Position numbers and translations under genes: made by a program. The notes below the pieces were generated by a model that was not told the origin of the DNA, did no database searches, and saw only the letters and a program-made list of their open reading frames with translations. A stretch of DNA of 34,011 nt from NCBI GenBank assembly GCA_024685775.1, contig JAIKVL010000015.1, forward strand, positions 1 through 34,011. Reading direction: 5' to 3'. Positions 24,801 through 31,188 of the stretch are shown piece after piece (position 1 is the stretch's first letter; each line of letters starts with the position of its first letter). The DNA comes from Clostridia bacterium (GTDB lineage Bacteria; Bacillota; Clostridia; Christensenellales; CAG-1252).

Positions 24801-27656
24801 GGGCAAGGCGGCAACGCGCCGACGCTCGTCTCGATCCCCGCGGCGGATACGACCTCGTTCGTCTATAACGGGCAAGAGCAAACCTATTCGATCGCGGCGA
24901 ACGATGCCTACACCGTTACGAACAACGCGAAGACCGCGGCGGGCGCGTACACCGTCACCGTCGCTTTGAAAGACAAAGTAAATACCGCGTGGTCGGATTC
25001 CACGACGGCGGATAAAGAGTTTCCGTTCGTGATCGAAAAGGCCTCGGTCGCGGAACCCGCGGCGGACGCCACCGTCTTTAAGTACAACGGCTCGGCGCAG
25101 ACCTACAATCTCGCCGCGAACGCGCTTTACACGATCTCGAATAACCTTACCCAAACGGATATGGGGCATTATCCCGTCTCGATCACCTTGACCGACGGCG
25201 CGAACTATAAGTGGGCGGCGAGCGGCAATTCGGACGCGCTGACGTATGATTTCACGATCAACGGGAAGACCGCTCTTCCGAAAGACGGCGCGGTCGGTTC
25301 GGGAACGATGACTTTCCATATCCTGAACATCGCGAACAACTCTTACGGAAACTGCGTGTACGTCAAAGCGGGTGAGACGGATATTTTGATCGACGCGGGC
25401 AAGTCGACGAGCTTGAACGAGATCAAATCCTACCTCTCCGGCAAAGTTACGGATAATAAATTCGAGTACGTCATCGCGACGCATCCGCACCAAGACAATA
25501 TCGGCGGATTTGCGGCGGATAACGGCATCTTCGCTTCTTTCGATATCGACACGCTCATCGATTTCCCGAGCACGAACCAAGGCGCGGCTTTCTACGCGAC
25601 GACCTACGTCAACGCGCGCGCTTCGAAAGTCGGCGCGGGGATGACGCATTACACCGCGCTCCAATGCGTAAACGAGACGGACGGCGCGCAAAGCACCTAT
25701 AATCTCGGCGACGGAATGTATCTGTCGATCCTTTATCAAGGCGGCTACGAGAGCAATTCCTCGAACTATAACAACGATTCGGTCTGCGTCCTCTTTACGC
25801 ACGGCGACAGGCATTTCCTCTTTACCGGCGACCTCGAATCGACGGGCGAAACTTCTCTCGCGGCGAATAACCTGCTCCCGACCGTCGACCTCTTTATGAT
25901 CGGCGACCAAGGCAGTTCGAGCTCGGCGGGGACGACCCTGCTTCAAAAGATCAGTCCTTCGATCTTCTGCGTCAGCGGCTACGCGAAAGCCTCCGACAAG
26001 CCCAATCAGACCTTGATCAACCGCATCGCGGCGTACAGCGACAGCGTCTACGTGACCGGGCAGTATGCGGACGGGACTTCGACGGTGATCCCCCTGAACG
26101 GTAATATCACCGTTACGAGCGCGCCCGCCGGGATTTCGGTCGCGGGGTCCAACAGCAGCGCAAAACTCAAAGATACCGCTTGGTTCCGAGCGAACCGCAC
26201 GATGCCTACGGGCTGGACTGCGGGGGAGAATTTGACTCTCGTCTCGATTCCCGCGGCGGATAATACCTCGTTCGTCTATAACGGTCAGGAGCAGACGTAC
26301 AATATCCCGGCGAACGAAGCCTACACCGTTACGAATAACGTAAAGACCGCGGCGGGCGCGTACACCGTCACTGTCGCTTTGAAAGACAAGGTCAATACCG
26401 CGTGGTCGGATTCCACGGTCGGGGATAAGACCTACGCGTTTACGATCGATAAGGTCTCGGTCGCGGAACCCGCGGCGGACAGCACGGTCTTTATGTATAA
26501 CGGCGCGCAACAGACTTATAACCTCGCCGCGAACAACCTTTACACGATCTCGGGCAACACGCAGACGGCGATGGCGCATCATGTCGTCTCGGTCGCGCTC
26601 AAAGACACCGCGAATTATAAGTGGGCGACGAGCGGCGATTCGAACGCCTTGTCTTACGACTTTACGATCAACGGAAAGACCGTCATTCCCCACGCCGACA
26701 CCTACGGTTCAAGTTCGATGACCTTCCATATTCTTCGCCTCGACGGCGGGTCCTACGGCGAATGCGTGTACGTCAAAGCGGGCGAGACGGATATTTTGAT
26801 CGACGCGGGCAAAAACGCAAACGCGGCTTCGATCAAAGCGTACGTCGATCAATATTGCACGGACGGCATTCTCGAATACGTCATCGCGACCCACGGTCAG
26901 CAAGTCAATATCGAAGGCTTTACGACGATTGGCGACAAGGCGGGTATTTTCGATCTCTATCAGGTCGGAACGATCATCGAGTTTGCGGGACACGGTTTGG
27001 CGGACGCCTCCGCGACGGTGGTGAACTATTACGCCGCGCGCGATGCGGAAGTCGCCGCGGGCGCCGTCTGCTACACCGCGGATCAATGCGTAAACGGGCA
27101 GGGCGGCGCGCAGAGCACCTATTCTCTCGGCACGGGAATGTATATGTCGATCCTGTATCATTCGGTCAGCGATCACGTCGGCGATATCAGCGATATCGAC
27201 AGCTTCTCGGTCAGCGTCCTCTTCAATCACGGCGATAAGTACTTCCTCTTTACGGGCGATCTGGAAGCGGCGGGCGAAGCGTCCCTCATCGCGAATAACC
27301 TGCTCCCCGAAGTAGCGCTGTTCAGAGCGGGCGATCAGGGCAGAGCGGACGGAACGAGCGCCGCGCTTCTCTCGGTCATCAAACCCGAGATCGTCGCGAT
27401 CAGTGCTTCGATTCCGGGCGCGACAAACGCCAATCCGGTCGATCAGTCGACGGTCGACAATATCGCCACTCAGACGGATCAAGTGTACGTCACCGGATAT
27501 AGCACGACGGGTTCGTACGCGATGAATGGGACGATCGTCGTTACGAGTTCCGCGGGCAACGTCTCCGTAAATTGCGAACTCAACAATAATCTGTTGAAGA
27601 ACAACGCTTGGTTCCAAAGCCATCGGACGACGCCCGCTTCGTGGCAAGCAAATTAA
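21828..27656 (+). CDS. Giant surface protein with four ComEC-like MBL domains and six MBG-like repeats
   Basis: A 1942-residue exported protein. Order: membrane anchor/signal (4-24); beta domain (about 30-178); MBL1 (180-520); MBG-like repeat pair (528-673); MBL2 (675-985); repeat pair (about 997-1145); MBL3 (1148-1464); repeat pair (1468-1615); MBL4 (1618-1942). Each MBL has the ComEC-type opening (FHFLELGNN, then YIKAGDIDILIDAG) and FTGDLE. MBL1 keeps HAHQDH (244-249), D362 and HH387-388 in KAGHHGS. Equivalent sites are HARDYA (751-756), HPHQDN (1219-1224) and HGQQVN (1689-1694), and HH becomes NE, DQ and DQ. So MBL1 alone looks catalytic. Repeats share an xYxGxxQTYxxxANxxYT core. No sortase motif or C-terminal anchor. 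Substrate unknown; a nuclease or phosphodiesterase role is inferred only from ComEC likeness. Confidence 0.88.
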   Translation: MKKLIVVLIVIVLLAGIVGTCVALYKMNGSRDVQVTVEDPVVTLSINNASNTAAQTNFTLEGFSPSARQKTKDITLDCTNPSAAGDVQGLFTVAKSGALAPYIDITVNLLNSAGGSLGENITQASMGDGKTFALSGSPRYVRITAYLNNDGVNSFEQASEQQATISLGWTIAATAAIYGDETISFHFLELGNNYTGDCTYIKAGDIDILIDAGSRQNSASTIANYVSAAGRCTDGKLEYVIATHAHQDHIAGFTDTKNNPGIFSRYECGVIIDFARTNATSQVYNNYVSSRDAEVQAGATHVTALQCYNNTEGGFRTYSLGKSMSMTILYQRFYENNTSDENDYSVCVLFTHGDKHYLFTGDLEAEGEASLVESNDLPEVELFKAGHHGSYTATTDTLLSEIKPKIVCVCCCAGSVEYTSNLANTFPSQAFVNRVAPYTDKVYVTTVGTIQQKIKDGVPQVDKKGNPVYEDTGFTSMNGNITVTSAAGLVTVTCSNNATKLKDTAWFLANRTMPVAWEGGGGGDPTPTVVSIPAADTTAFAYTGSAQTYNIPANSAYTVSNNVQTAVGTYTVTVALKDKTNTSWSDSTTADKTYTFTIAKGTVAEPQADTTAFKYTGSAQTYSVAANANYTVSNNVQTAAGTYPVTVSLNEPANYKWASSGDSDDLQYAFTIASRTTLPTSNTYGSADLKFHFLRVGSNSFADCVYVQAGSVDILIDAGRAAADSLTAIKNYLNSSGMCADGTLEYVVATHARDYAIGGFSGDSGIFASYTCETIIEFPNKKTTGTFYNNYVTARNAEVQAGANYYTALQCVNETDGAQSTYNLGNGMYMSVLYQYYYDRTASGDNDYSICLLFTHGSKHFLFTGDLELGESSLVAGYDLPKADLFKAGNEGGDASSSAALLAAIDPEIVVVSAYVTDGSALSQNWIDRVATYTDAVYVTGKTTTGGNAMNGNIVVTSSAGNVTVSCSNNDTLLKDTAWLSSNREIPEAWVGQGGNAPTLVSIPAADTTSFVYNGQEQTYSIAANDAYTVTNNAKTAAGAYTVTVALKDKVNTAWSDSTTADKEFPFVIEKASVAEPAADATVFKYNGSAQTYNLAANALYTISNNLTQTDMGHYPVSITLTDGANYKWAASGNSDALTYDFTINGKTALPKDGAVGSGTMTFHILNIANNSYGNCVYVKAGETDILIDAGKSTSLNEIKSYLSGKVTDNKFEYVIATHPHQDNIGGFAADNGIFASFDIDTLIDFPSTNQGAAFYATTYVNARASKVGAGMTHYTALQCVNETDGAQSTYNLGDGMYLSILYQGGYESNSSNYNNDSVCVLFTHGDRHFLFTGDLESTGETSLAANNLLPTVDLFMIGDQGSSSSAGTTLLQKISPSIFCVSGYAKASDKPNQTLINRIAAYSDSVYVTGQYADGTSTVIPLNGNITVTSAPAGISVAGSNSSAKLKDTAWFRANRTMPTGWTAGENLTLVSIPAADNTSFVYNGQEQTYNIPANEAYTVTNNVKTAAGAYTVTVALKDKVNTAWSDSTVGDKTYAFTIDKVSVAEPAADSTVFMYNGAQQTYNLAANNLYTISGNTQTAMAHHVVSVALKDTANYKWATSGDSNALSYDFTINGKTVIPHADTYGSSSMTFHILRLDGGSYGECVYVKAGETDILIDAGKNANAASIKAYVDQYCTDGILEYVIATHGQQVNIEGFTTIGDKAGIFDLYQVGTIIEFAGHGLADASATVVNYYAARDAEVAAGAVCYTADQCVNGQGGAQSTYSLGTGMYMSILYHSVSDHVGDISDIDSFSVSVLFNHGDKYFLFTGDLEAAGEASLIANNLLPEVALFRAGDQGRADGTSAALLSVIKPEIVAISASIPGATNANPVDQSTVDNIATQTDQVYVTGYSTTGSYAMNGTIVVTSSAGNVSVNCELNNNLLKNNAWFQSHRTTPASWQAN
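24243..24302 (+). repeat. 60-bp perfect direct repeat inside the giant gene (second copy 25650-25709)
   Basis: The MBL2 stretch encoding YTALQCVNETDGAQSTYNLG is identical, base for base, to the MBL3 stretch at 25650-25709. After one mismatch, eleven more bases match. Other parts of MBL2 and MBL3 have diverged, so this block points to recent duplication or gene conversion. It is also a likely site of recombination or assembly error. Confidence 0.9.
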
Positions 27657-27662
27657 AAACGC

Positions 27663-27691
27663 TTGCAAACGGGGAAAGCGCGTGTTATAAT
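27663..27691 (+). promoter_or_regulatory. Promoter before the 71-residue membrane protein
   Basis: TTGCAA (27663-27668), a 17-base spacer and TATAAT (27686-27691) with TG one base upstream (extended -10). The ATG follows 41 bases later. It may also drive the downstream leader and aromatic operon. Confidence 0.82.
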
Positions 27692-27732
27692 CAATTTATA
27701 AATCAAAATTTTTTTGATAAAGGAGAAAAACT

Positions 27733-27948
27733 ATGGCTACCAAGAAGAAGAACTCTTACGGCTTCGGCAGAATCGTTGACTTGATTCTCGCGATCATCCC
27801 CATCACGAACATTATTTTGGGTATCGTAAAGCGTATTCAAAGCAAGAACTATATCGGCGCGATCTTGAATTTCTTCCTTGCTCCGTTGTTCTACATCGTC
27901 GACCTTATCACGGTCATCGTCTTTGACGAGCTCAAACTTCTCGCGTAG
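27733..27948 (+). CDS. Small two-helix membrane protein, unknown function
   Basis: A 71-residue protein with a basic N-terminus (MATKKKNSYG) and two membrane helices (about 14-33 and 42-65), separated by a basic loop KRIQSKNY. AAAGGAGAAAAACT precedes the ATG and a good promoter lies upstream, so it is very likely a real gene. No function was recognised. The stop codon is four bases before the ATG of the Tyr/Phe leader peptide, so ribosomes finishing here could reinitiate on the leader. It may simply be an independent gene that the attenuator follows. Confidence 0.8.
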   Translation: MATKKKNSYGFGRIVDLILAIIPITNIILGIVKRIQSKNYIGAILNFFLAPLFYIVDLITVIVFDELKLLA

Positions 27949-27952
27949 TCTT

Positions 27953-28006
27953 ATGATTAAAAACGGCTTTTACTATTACGCATATTATTTTGTTGCGGAG
28001 CTTTAA
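27953..28006 (+). CDS. Tyr/Phe-rich leader peptide of the aromatic operon
   Basis: A 17-codon frame reading MIKNGFYYYAYYFVAEL, with five Tyr and two Phe codons clustered in codons 6-13. It ends just before an antiterminator/terminator pair in front of DAHP synthase and prephenate dehydrogenase, exactly where an attenuation leader peptide would be. There is no clear Shine-Dalgarno of its own. The ATG is four bases after the stop of the 71-residue gene, so reinitiation is the likely route. The composition is far from chance expectation. Translation itself is inferred. Confidence 0.75.
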   Translation: MIKNGFYYYAYYFVAEL

Positions 28007-28007
28007 T

Positions 28008-28072
28008 GGTATCGGCTGTTTTTAGCGTGTGAAGAACTTGTAAGCGGTCGAACCATTCGGCCGCTTTTATTT
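28008..28072 (+). promoter_or_regulatory. Transcription attenuator with mutually exclusive antiterminator and terminator
   Basis: Terminator: AAGCGGTCGAA (28042-28052), loop CCA, TTCGGCCGCTT (28056-28066), then TTTTATTTT. Antiterminator: GGTATCGGCTG (28008-28018) can pair with CGGTCGAACC (28045-28054), ten pairs with one bulge, using the left half of the terminator. A ribosome stalled at the Tyr codons leaves 28008-28018 free, giving read-through. A ribosome reaching the stop at 28006 covers it, giving termination. Folding was done by eye. Confidence 0.72.
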
Positions 28073-28112
28073 TATTAAAGAAATGCGCCCGCGCGGGCGA
28101 AAAGGAGAAATT

Positions 28113-29123
28113 ATGATCATCGTTATCAAAAAGCAACACGACGAATCGCAATACAAACATCTGACCGAATGGATCAAATCCCTCGGTCTCAAAACCGATA
28201 TCAGCGAAGGCGAAAACAGCCTCGTTATGGGGCTCGTCGGCGACACGAGCCGCGTCGATATCGATCTCGTCCGTTCGTTGGATATCGTCGAGGACGTCAA
28301 GCGCATCCAAGAACCGTTCAAAATGGCGAATCGCAAATTCCACCCCGAAGATACCGTCGTCTCCGTCGGCGGCGCGGTGTTCGGCGGCGGTCACTTTACT
28401 TATATCGCGGGGCCTTGCTCGGTCGAGAACGAAAAGCAGATCGTCGAGGTCGCCCAAGCAGTGAAAAAGGCGGGCGCGAAGATGCTTCGCGGCGGCGCGT
28501 TCAAACCGAGGACGTCGCCTTACGCCTTCCAAGGCTTGCGCGACGAAGGCATTCGCCTGCTTCTCCTCGCGAAGAAAGAGACGGGGCTTCCGATCGTTAC
28601 CGAGATTATGAGCGAGACGCATATCGATCTTTTCCGCGACGTGGACGTCGTCCAGATCGGCGCGCGCGATATGCAGAATTTCGAACTTTTGAAAGCGGTC
28701 GGCAAGATGGGTAAGCCCGTCGTGTTGAAGCGCGGTATCGCCGCCACCATTCAAGAATGGTTGATGAGCGCGGAGTACTTAATGAGCGAAGGTTGCCACG
28801 ATATCGTCCTTTGCGAAAGAGGAATCCGTACCTATGAGACGGCGACGCGAAACACCTTGGATATCAGCGCGATTCCCGTCTTAAAAGAACTGACGCACCT
28901 TCCCGTGATCGTCGATCCGAGTCACGCGAGCGGCGTCGCGCGTTACGTCAAACCGCTCGTTAAAGCGGCGGCGGCGGCAGGCGCGGACGGCGTTATGATC
29001 GAAGTGCATAACGATCCGCCGAGAGCTTTGTGCGACGGCGCGCAATCGTTGCGTCCCGAGCAATTCAAAGAAGTCGTGGACGAAGCGGATCTCGTCGTCA
29101 AAGCGGTGGGGAAGACGGTATGA
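28113..29123 (+). CDS. aroF: 3-deoxy-7-phosphoheptulonate synthase (DAHP synthase, type I-beta)
   Basis: A 336-residue enzyme condensing phosphoenolpyruvate and erythrose 4-phosphate, the first step of the shikimate pathway. An N-terminal ferredoxin-like domain (about 1-70, beginning MIIVIKKQHDE) is typical of the type I-beta subclass and often carries feedback control. The barrel follows with IAGPCSVE (about 97-104), KMLRGGAFKPRTSPYAFQG and the metal/substrate motifs LCERGIRTYE and VDPSHASG. The ATG chosen has AAAGGAGA upstream. It is first in the aromatic operon, behind the attenuator, and overlaps tyrA by four bases. Confidence 0.95.
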   Translation: MIIVIKKQHDESQYKHLTEWIKSLGLKTDISEGENSLVMGLVGDTSRVDIDLVRSLDIVEDVKRIQEPFKMANRKFHPEDTVVSVGGAVFGGGHFTYIAGPCSVENEKQIVEVAQAVKKAGAKMLRGGAFKPRTSPYAFQGLRDEGIRLLLLAKKETGLPIVTEIMSETHIDLFRDVDVVQIGARDMQNFELLKAVGKMGKPVVLKRGIAATIQEWLMSAEYLMSEGCHDIVLCERGIRTYETATRNTLDISAIPVLKELTHLPVIVDPSHASGVARYVKPLVKAAAAAGADGVMIEVHNDPPRALCDGAQSLRPEQFKEVVDEADLVVKAVGKTV

Positions 29124-29959
29124 TCAAAAAAATCGGCATCGTCGGTCTCGGGCTGATGGGCGCCTCGTTCGGCAGGCTCCTCGTTCGGGAAGGATATGAA
29201 GTTTTCGGATGGGATAGATCTCCGTCCGTTATGGAAAAAGCGCTCCTCGCGAAAGCCTATTCGGAGCCTTTGACGAAAGAGACCGCGAAAACGTTGGATC
29301 TCCTCGTTATTGCGATCTATCCGCGCGATTTCGAAGAAGCGGCGAGGGCTTACCTCCCCTTTATGAAAGAGGGCGCGGCTGTCCTCGATTTCTGCGGCGA
29401 TAAGCGCGTCGTAACCCGCGCGATGAAGAAACTTTCCGCGGAATATCCGTCCGTCTTTTTCTGCGGCGGGCATCCGATGGCGGGCAGAGAGTACAGCGGC
29501 GTGGAGCATAGTTCCGTCCGCTTGTTCGACGGCGCGTCGATGATCTTCGTCCCCGTGACGGAGAATCTTTTCGCGCTTTCCGAACTCAAAAAGTTCTTTA
29601 TGGATCTCGGTTTCGGCGGCGTCGTCGTTACGACGGCGGAGAATCACGATAAAATGATCGCCTACACGTCTCAGCTTTGCCATATCGTTTCCAATGCGTT
29701 TATCAAGAGCGAGACCGCGAAGACGCACGGCGGATATTCGGCGGGCAGTTACCGCGACCTGACGCGCGTCGCGAGGCTTTCTCCCGATATGTGGAGCGCG
29801 CTGATGACGGATAACGCGGAATATCTGAAAGAAGAGCTCGACGGGTTGATCCGCAATTTGCAAAAGTATTCCGACGCGCTCGGCGCGAAGGATGAGACCG
29901 CGCTCCGCGACCTTCTCGCGGAAGGGGATCAAATCAAACGGGAGATCGATAAAAAATGA
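29120..29959 (+). CDS. tyrA: Prephenate dehydrogenase
   Basis: A 279-residue NAD(P)-dependent dehydrogenase converting prephenate to 4-hydroxyphenylpyruvate on the route to tyrosine. The Rossmann motif GLGLMGASF (9-17) and the family motifs GGHPMAGRE and TSQLCHIVSNAF are visible. It is a single-domain form without a C-terminal ACT domain, so feedback by tyrosine through ACT is not expected. Control may instead come from the leader attenuator. It starts in an ATGA overlap with aroF and ends in an ATGA overlap with aroA, implying tight translational coupling. Confidence 0.93.
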   Translation: MIKKIGIVGLGLMGASFGRLLVREGYEVFGWDRSPSVMEKALLAKAYSEPLTKETAKTLDLLVIAIYPRDFEEAARAYLPFMKEGAAVLDFCGDKRVVTRAMKKLSAEYPSVFFCGGHPMAGREYSGVEHSSVRLFDGASMIFVPVTENLFALSELKKFFMDLGFGGVVVTTAENHDKMIAYTSQLCHIVSNAFIKSETAKTHGGYSAGSYRDLTRVARLSPDMWSALMTDNAEYLKEELDGLIRNLQKYSDALGAKDETALRDLLAEGDQIKREIDKK

Positions 29960-31188
29960 AAATCGCGCTTTCTCCTTCTTCTCTTGCGGGTGCGATCGAC
30001 GCGCCTCTCTCGAAATCGTACGCGCATCGCCTTTTGATCGCGGCGGCGCTTTCGGGCGGCAGCCTTCGTTTCGGCGATTCCGCGGACGCGTTTCACACCG
30101 CCACGGGGCTTTCCGAGCTCGGATTCGCCGCGGACTTCTCGGGCGATTCCGTTCGCTTCGGCGCTTTTAAGAAGAAAGAGGGCGTTTCTCTCGTCCACGT
30201 CGGCGAGAGCGGCAGCACGCTTCGTTTTCTGCTTCCCTTGGCGGCGGCGCTCGGCGTGAGCGCGGAATTCGTCGCGGAGGGAAGGCTCGGAGAGCGGCCG
30301 ATGGGCGCGCTCGTCTCTTGCCTCGCGTCTCACGGAGTCACCGCGACCGCGCTTTCCGTTTCCGGTCGGCTCGCTTCGGGTCTGTTCGAGATCGACGCGA
30401 CGGTCAGTTCGCAATTCGTAACGGGGCTTTTGATGGCGCTTCCGATCCTTTCGGGCGACAGCGAGCTCAGGCTCGTCGGCAAGCTCGTTTCTTCGCCCTA
30501 CGTCGAGATCACGCTCGAAGTGCTTCGACAGGCGGGGATCGAGATCGAAAAAAATGGCGGTTCTTTCTTGATTCGAGGGAATCAAACCTATCGACTCGAA
30601 ACGTCCGTCGTTCAAGGCGACTATTCGGGCGCGGCGTTCTTTTTGGCGGCGGGCGCGCTCGGAGAGGGCGTCTCCGTCCGAGGGCTTACTCCGTCTTCCG
30701 CGCAGGGAGATAAAGCGATCGTATCCGTCTTGAAGCAAGCGGGCGCGGTCGTCAAGGAAGAAAACGGGGCCGTTACCGTTCGCAAAGGGGAAATGCGCCC
30801 CTTTACGGTGGATATCGAAAAGATCCCCGACCTCGCGCCGATCCTGTCCGTCGTCGCGGCGTTTTTGCCGGGCGAGAGCGTCCTTGAAAGCGTGGCTCGG
30901 CTGAAAGATAAAGAAAGCGACCGCCTGCTTGCAATCCGCGATATGCTGAAAAAAGCGGGGATCCGCTCGGAAGAAGAGGGCGATTCGCTCCGCATCTTCG
31001 GCGGAAAACCGAGGGGCGCGGCGTTCGGCGCATTTTCCGATCACCGAATGGCGATGTCGGAAGCCGTCCTTGCGGCGTTTGCGGAAGGAAACAGCGAGAT
31101 CGACGACGGCGCTTGCGTTAAAAAATCGTACGCGGCGTTTTGGCGCGATTACGAAACGTGCGGAGGTAAGTATGAAGTGGAAAGGTGA
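29956..31188 (+). CDS. aroA: 3-phosphoshikimate 1-carboxyvinyltransferase (EPSP synthase)
   Basis: A 410-residue two-domain EPSP synthase that joins shikimate 3-phosphate and phosphoenolpyruvate. Family landmarks are the N-terminal APLSKSYAHRLLIAAALS (substrate-binding lysine, serine and arginine), GESGSTLRFLLPLAA, the E/K region LKDKESDR and SDHRMAMS near the C-terminus. It is slightly shorter than typical enzymes (about 427). Both neighbours overlap it: tyrA by four bases and aroC by seventeen. aroB, aroE and aroK are not in this operon, so the middle pathway steps must be encoded elsewhere. Confidence 0.95.
   Translation: MKIALSPSSLAGAIDAPLSKSYAHRLLIAAALSGGSLRFGDSADAFHTATGLSELGFAADFSGDSVRFGAFKKKEGVSLVHVGESGSTLRFLLPLAAALGVSAEFVAEGRLGERPMGALVSCLASHGVTATALSVSGRLASGLFEIDATVSSQFVTGLLMALPILSGDSELRLVGKLVSSPYVEITLEVLRQAGIEIEKNGGSFLIRGNQTYRLETSVVQGDYSGAAFFLAAGALGEGVSVRGLTPSSAQGDKAIVSVLKQAGAVVKEENGAVTVRKGEMRPFTVDIEKIPDLAPILSVVAAFLPGESVLESVARLKDKESDRLLAIRDMLKKAGIRSEEEGDSLRIFGGKPRGAAFGAFSDHRMAMSEAVLAAFAEGNSEIDDGACVKKSYAAFWRDYETCGGKYEVER

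Noticed and set aside
22095..26693. A 1532-codon open frame antisense to the giant MBL gene.
   Set aside because: It is Arg/Asp/Val-rich, mirrors the repeat structure of the sense gene, has no recognisable domains and follows from GC-rich third positions. The sense frame has coherent domains and an SD.
21828..27656. A CRISPR array or simple tandem repeat because of the recurring segments.
   Set aside because: The repeats are in-frame protein domains of about 70 and 320 residues, not short repeats with unique spacers.
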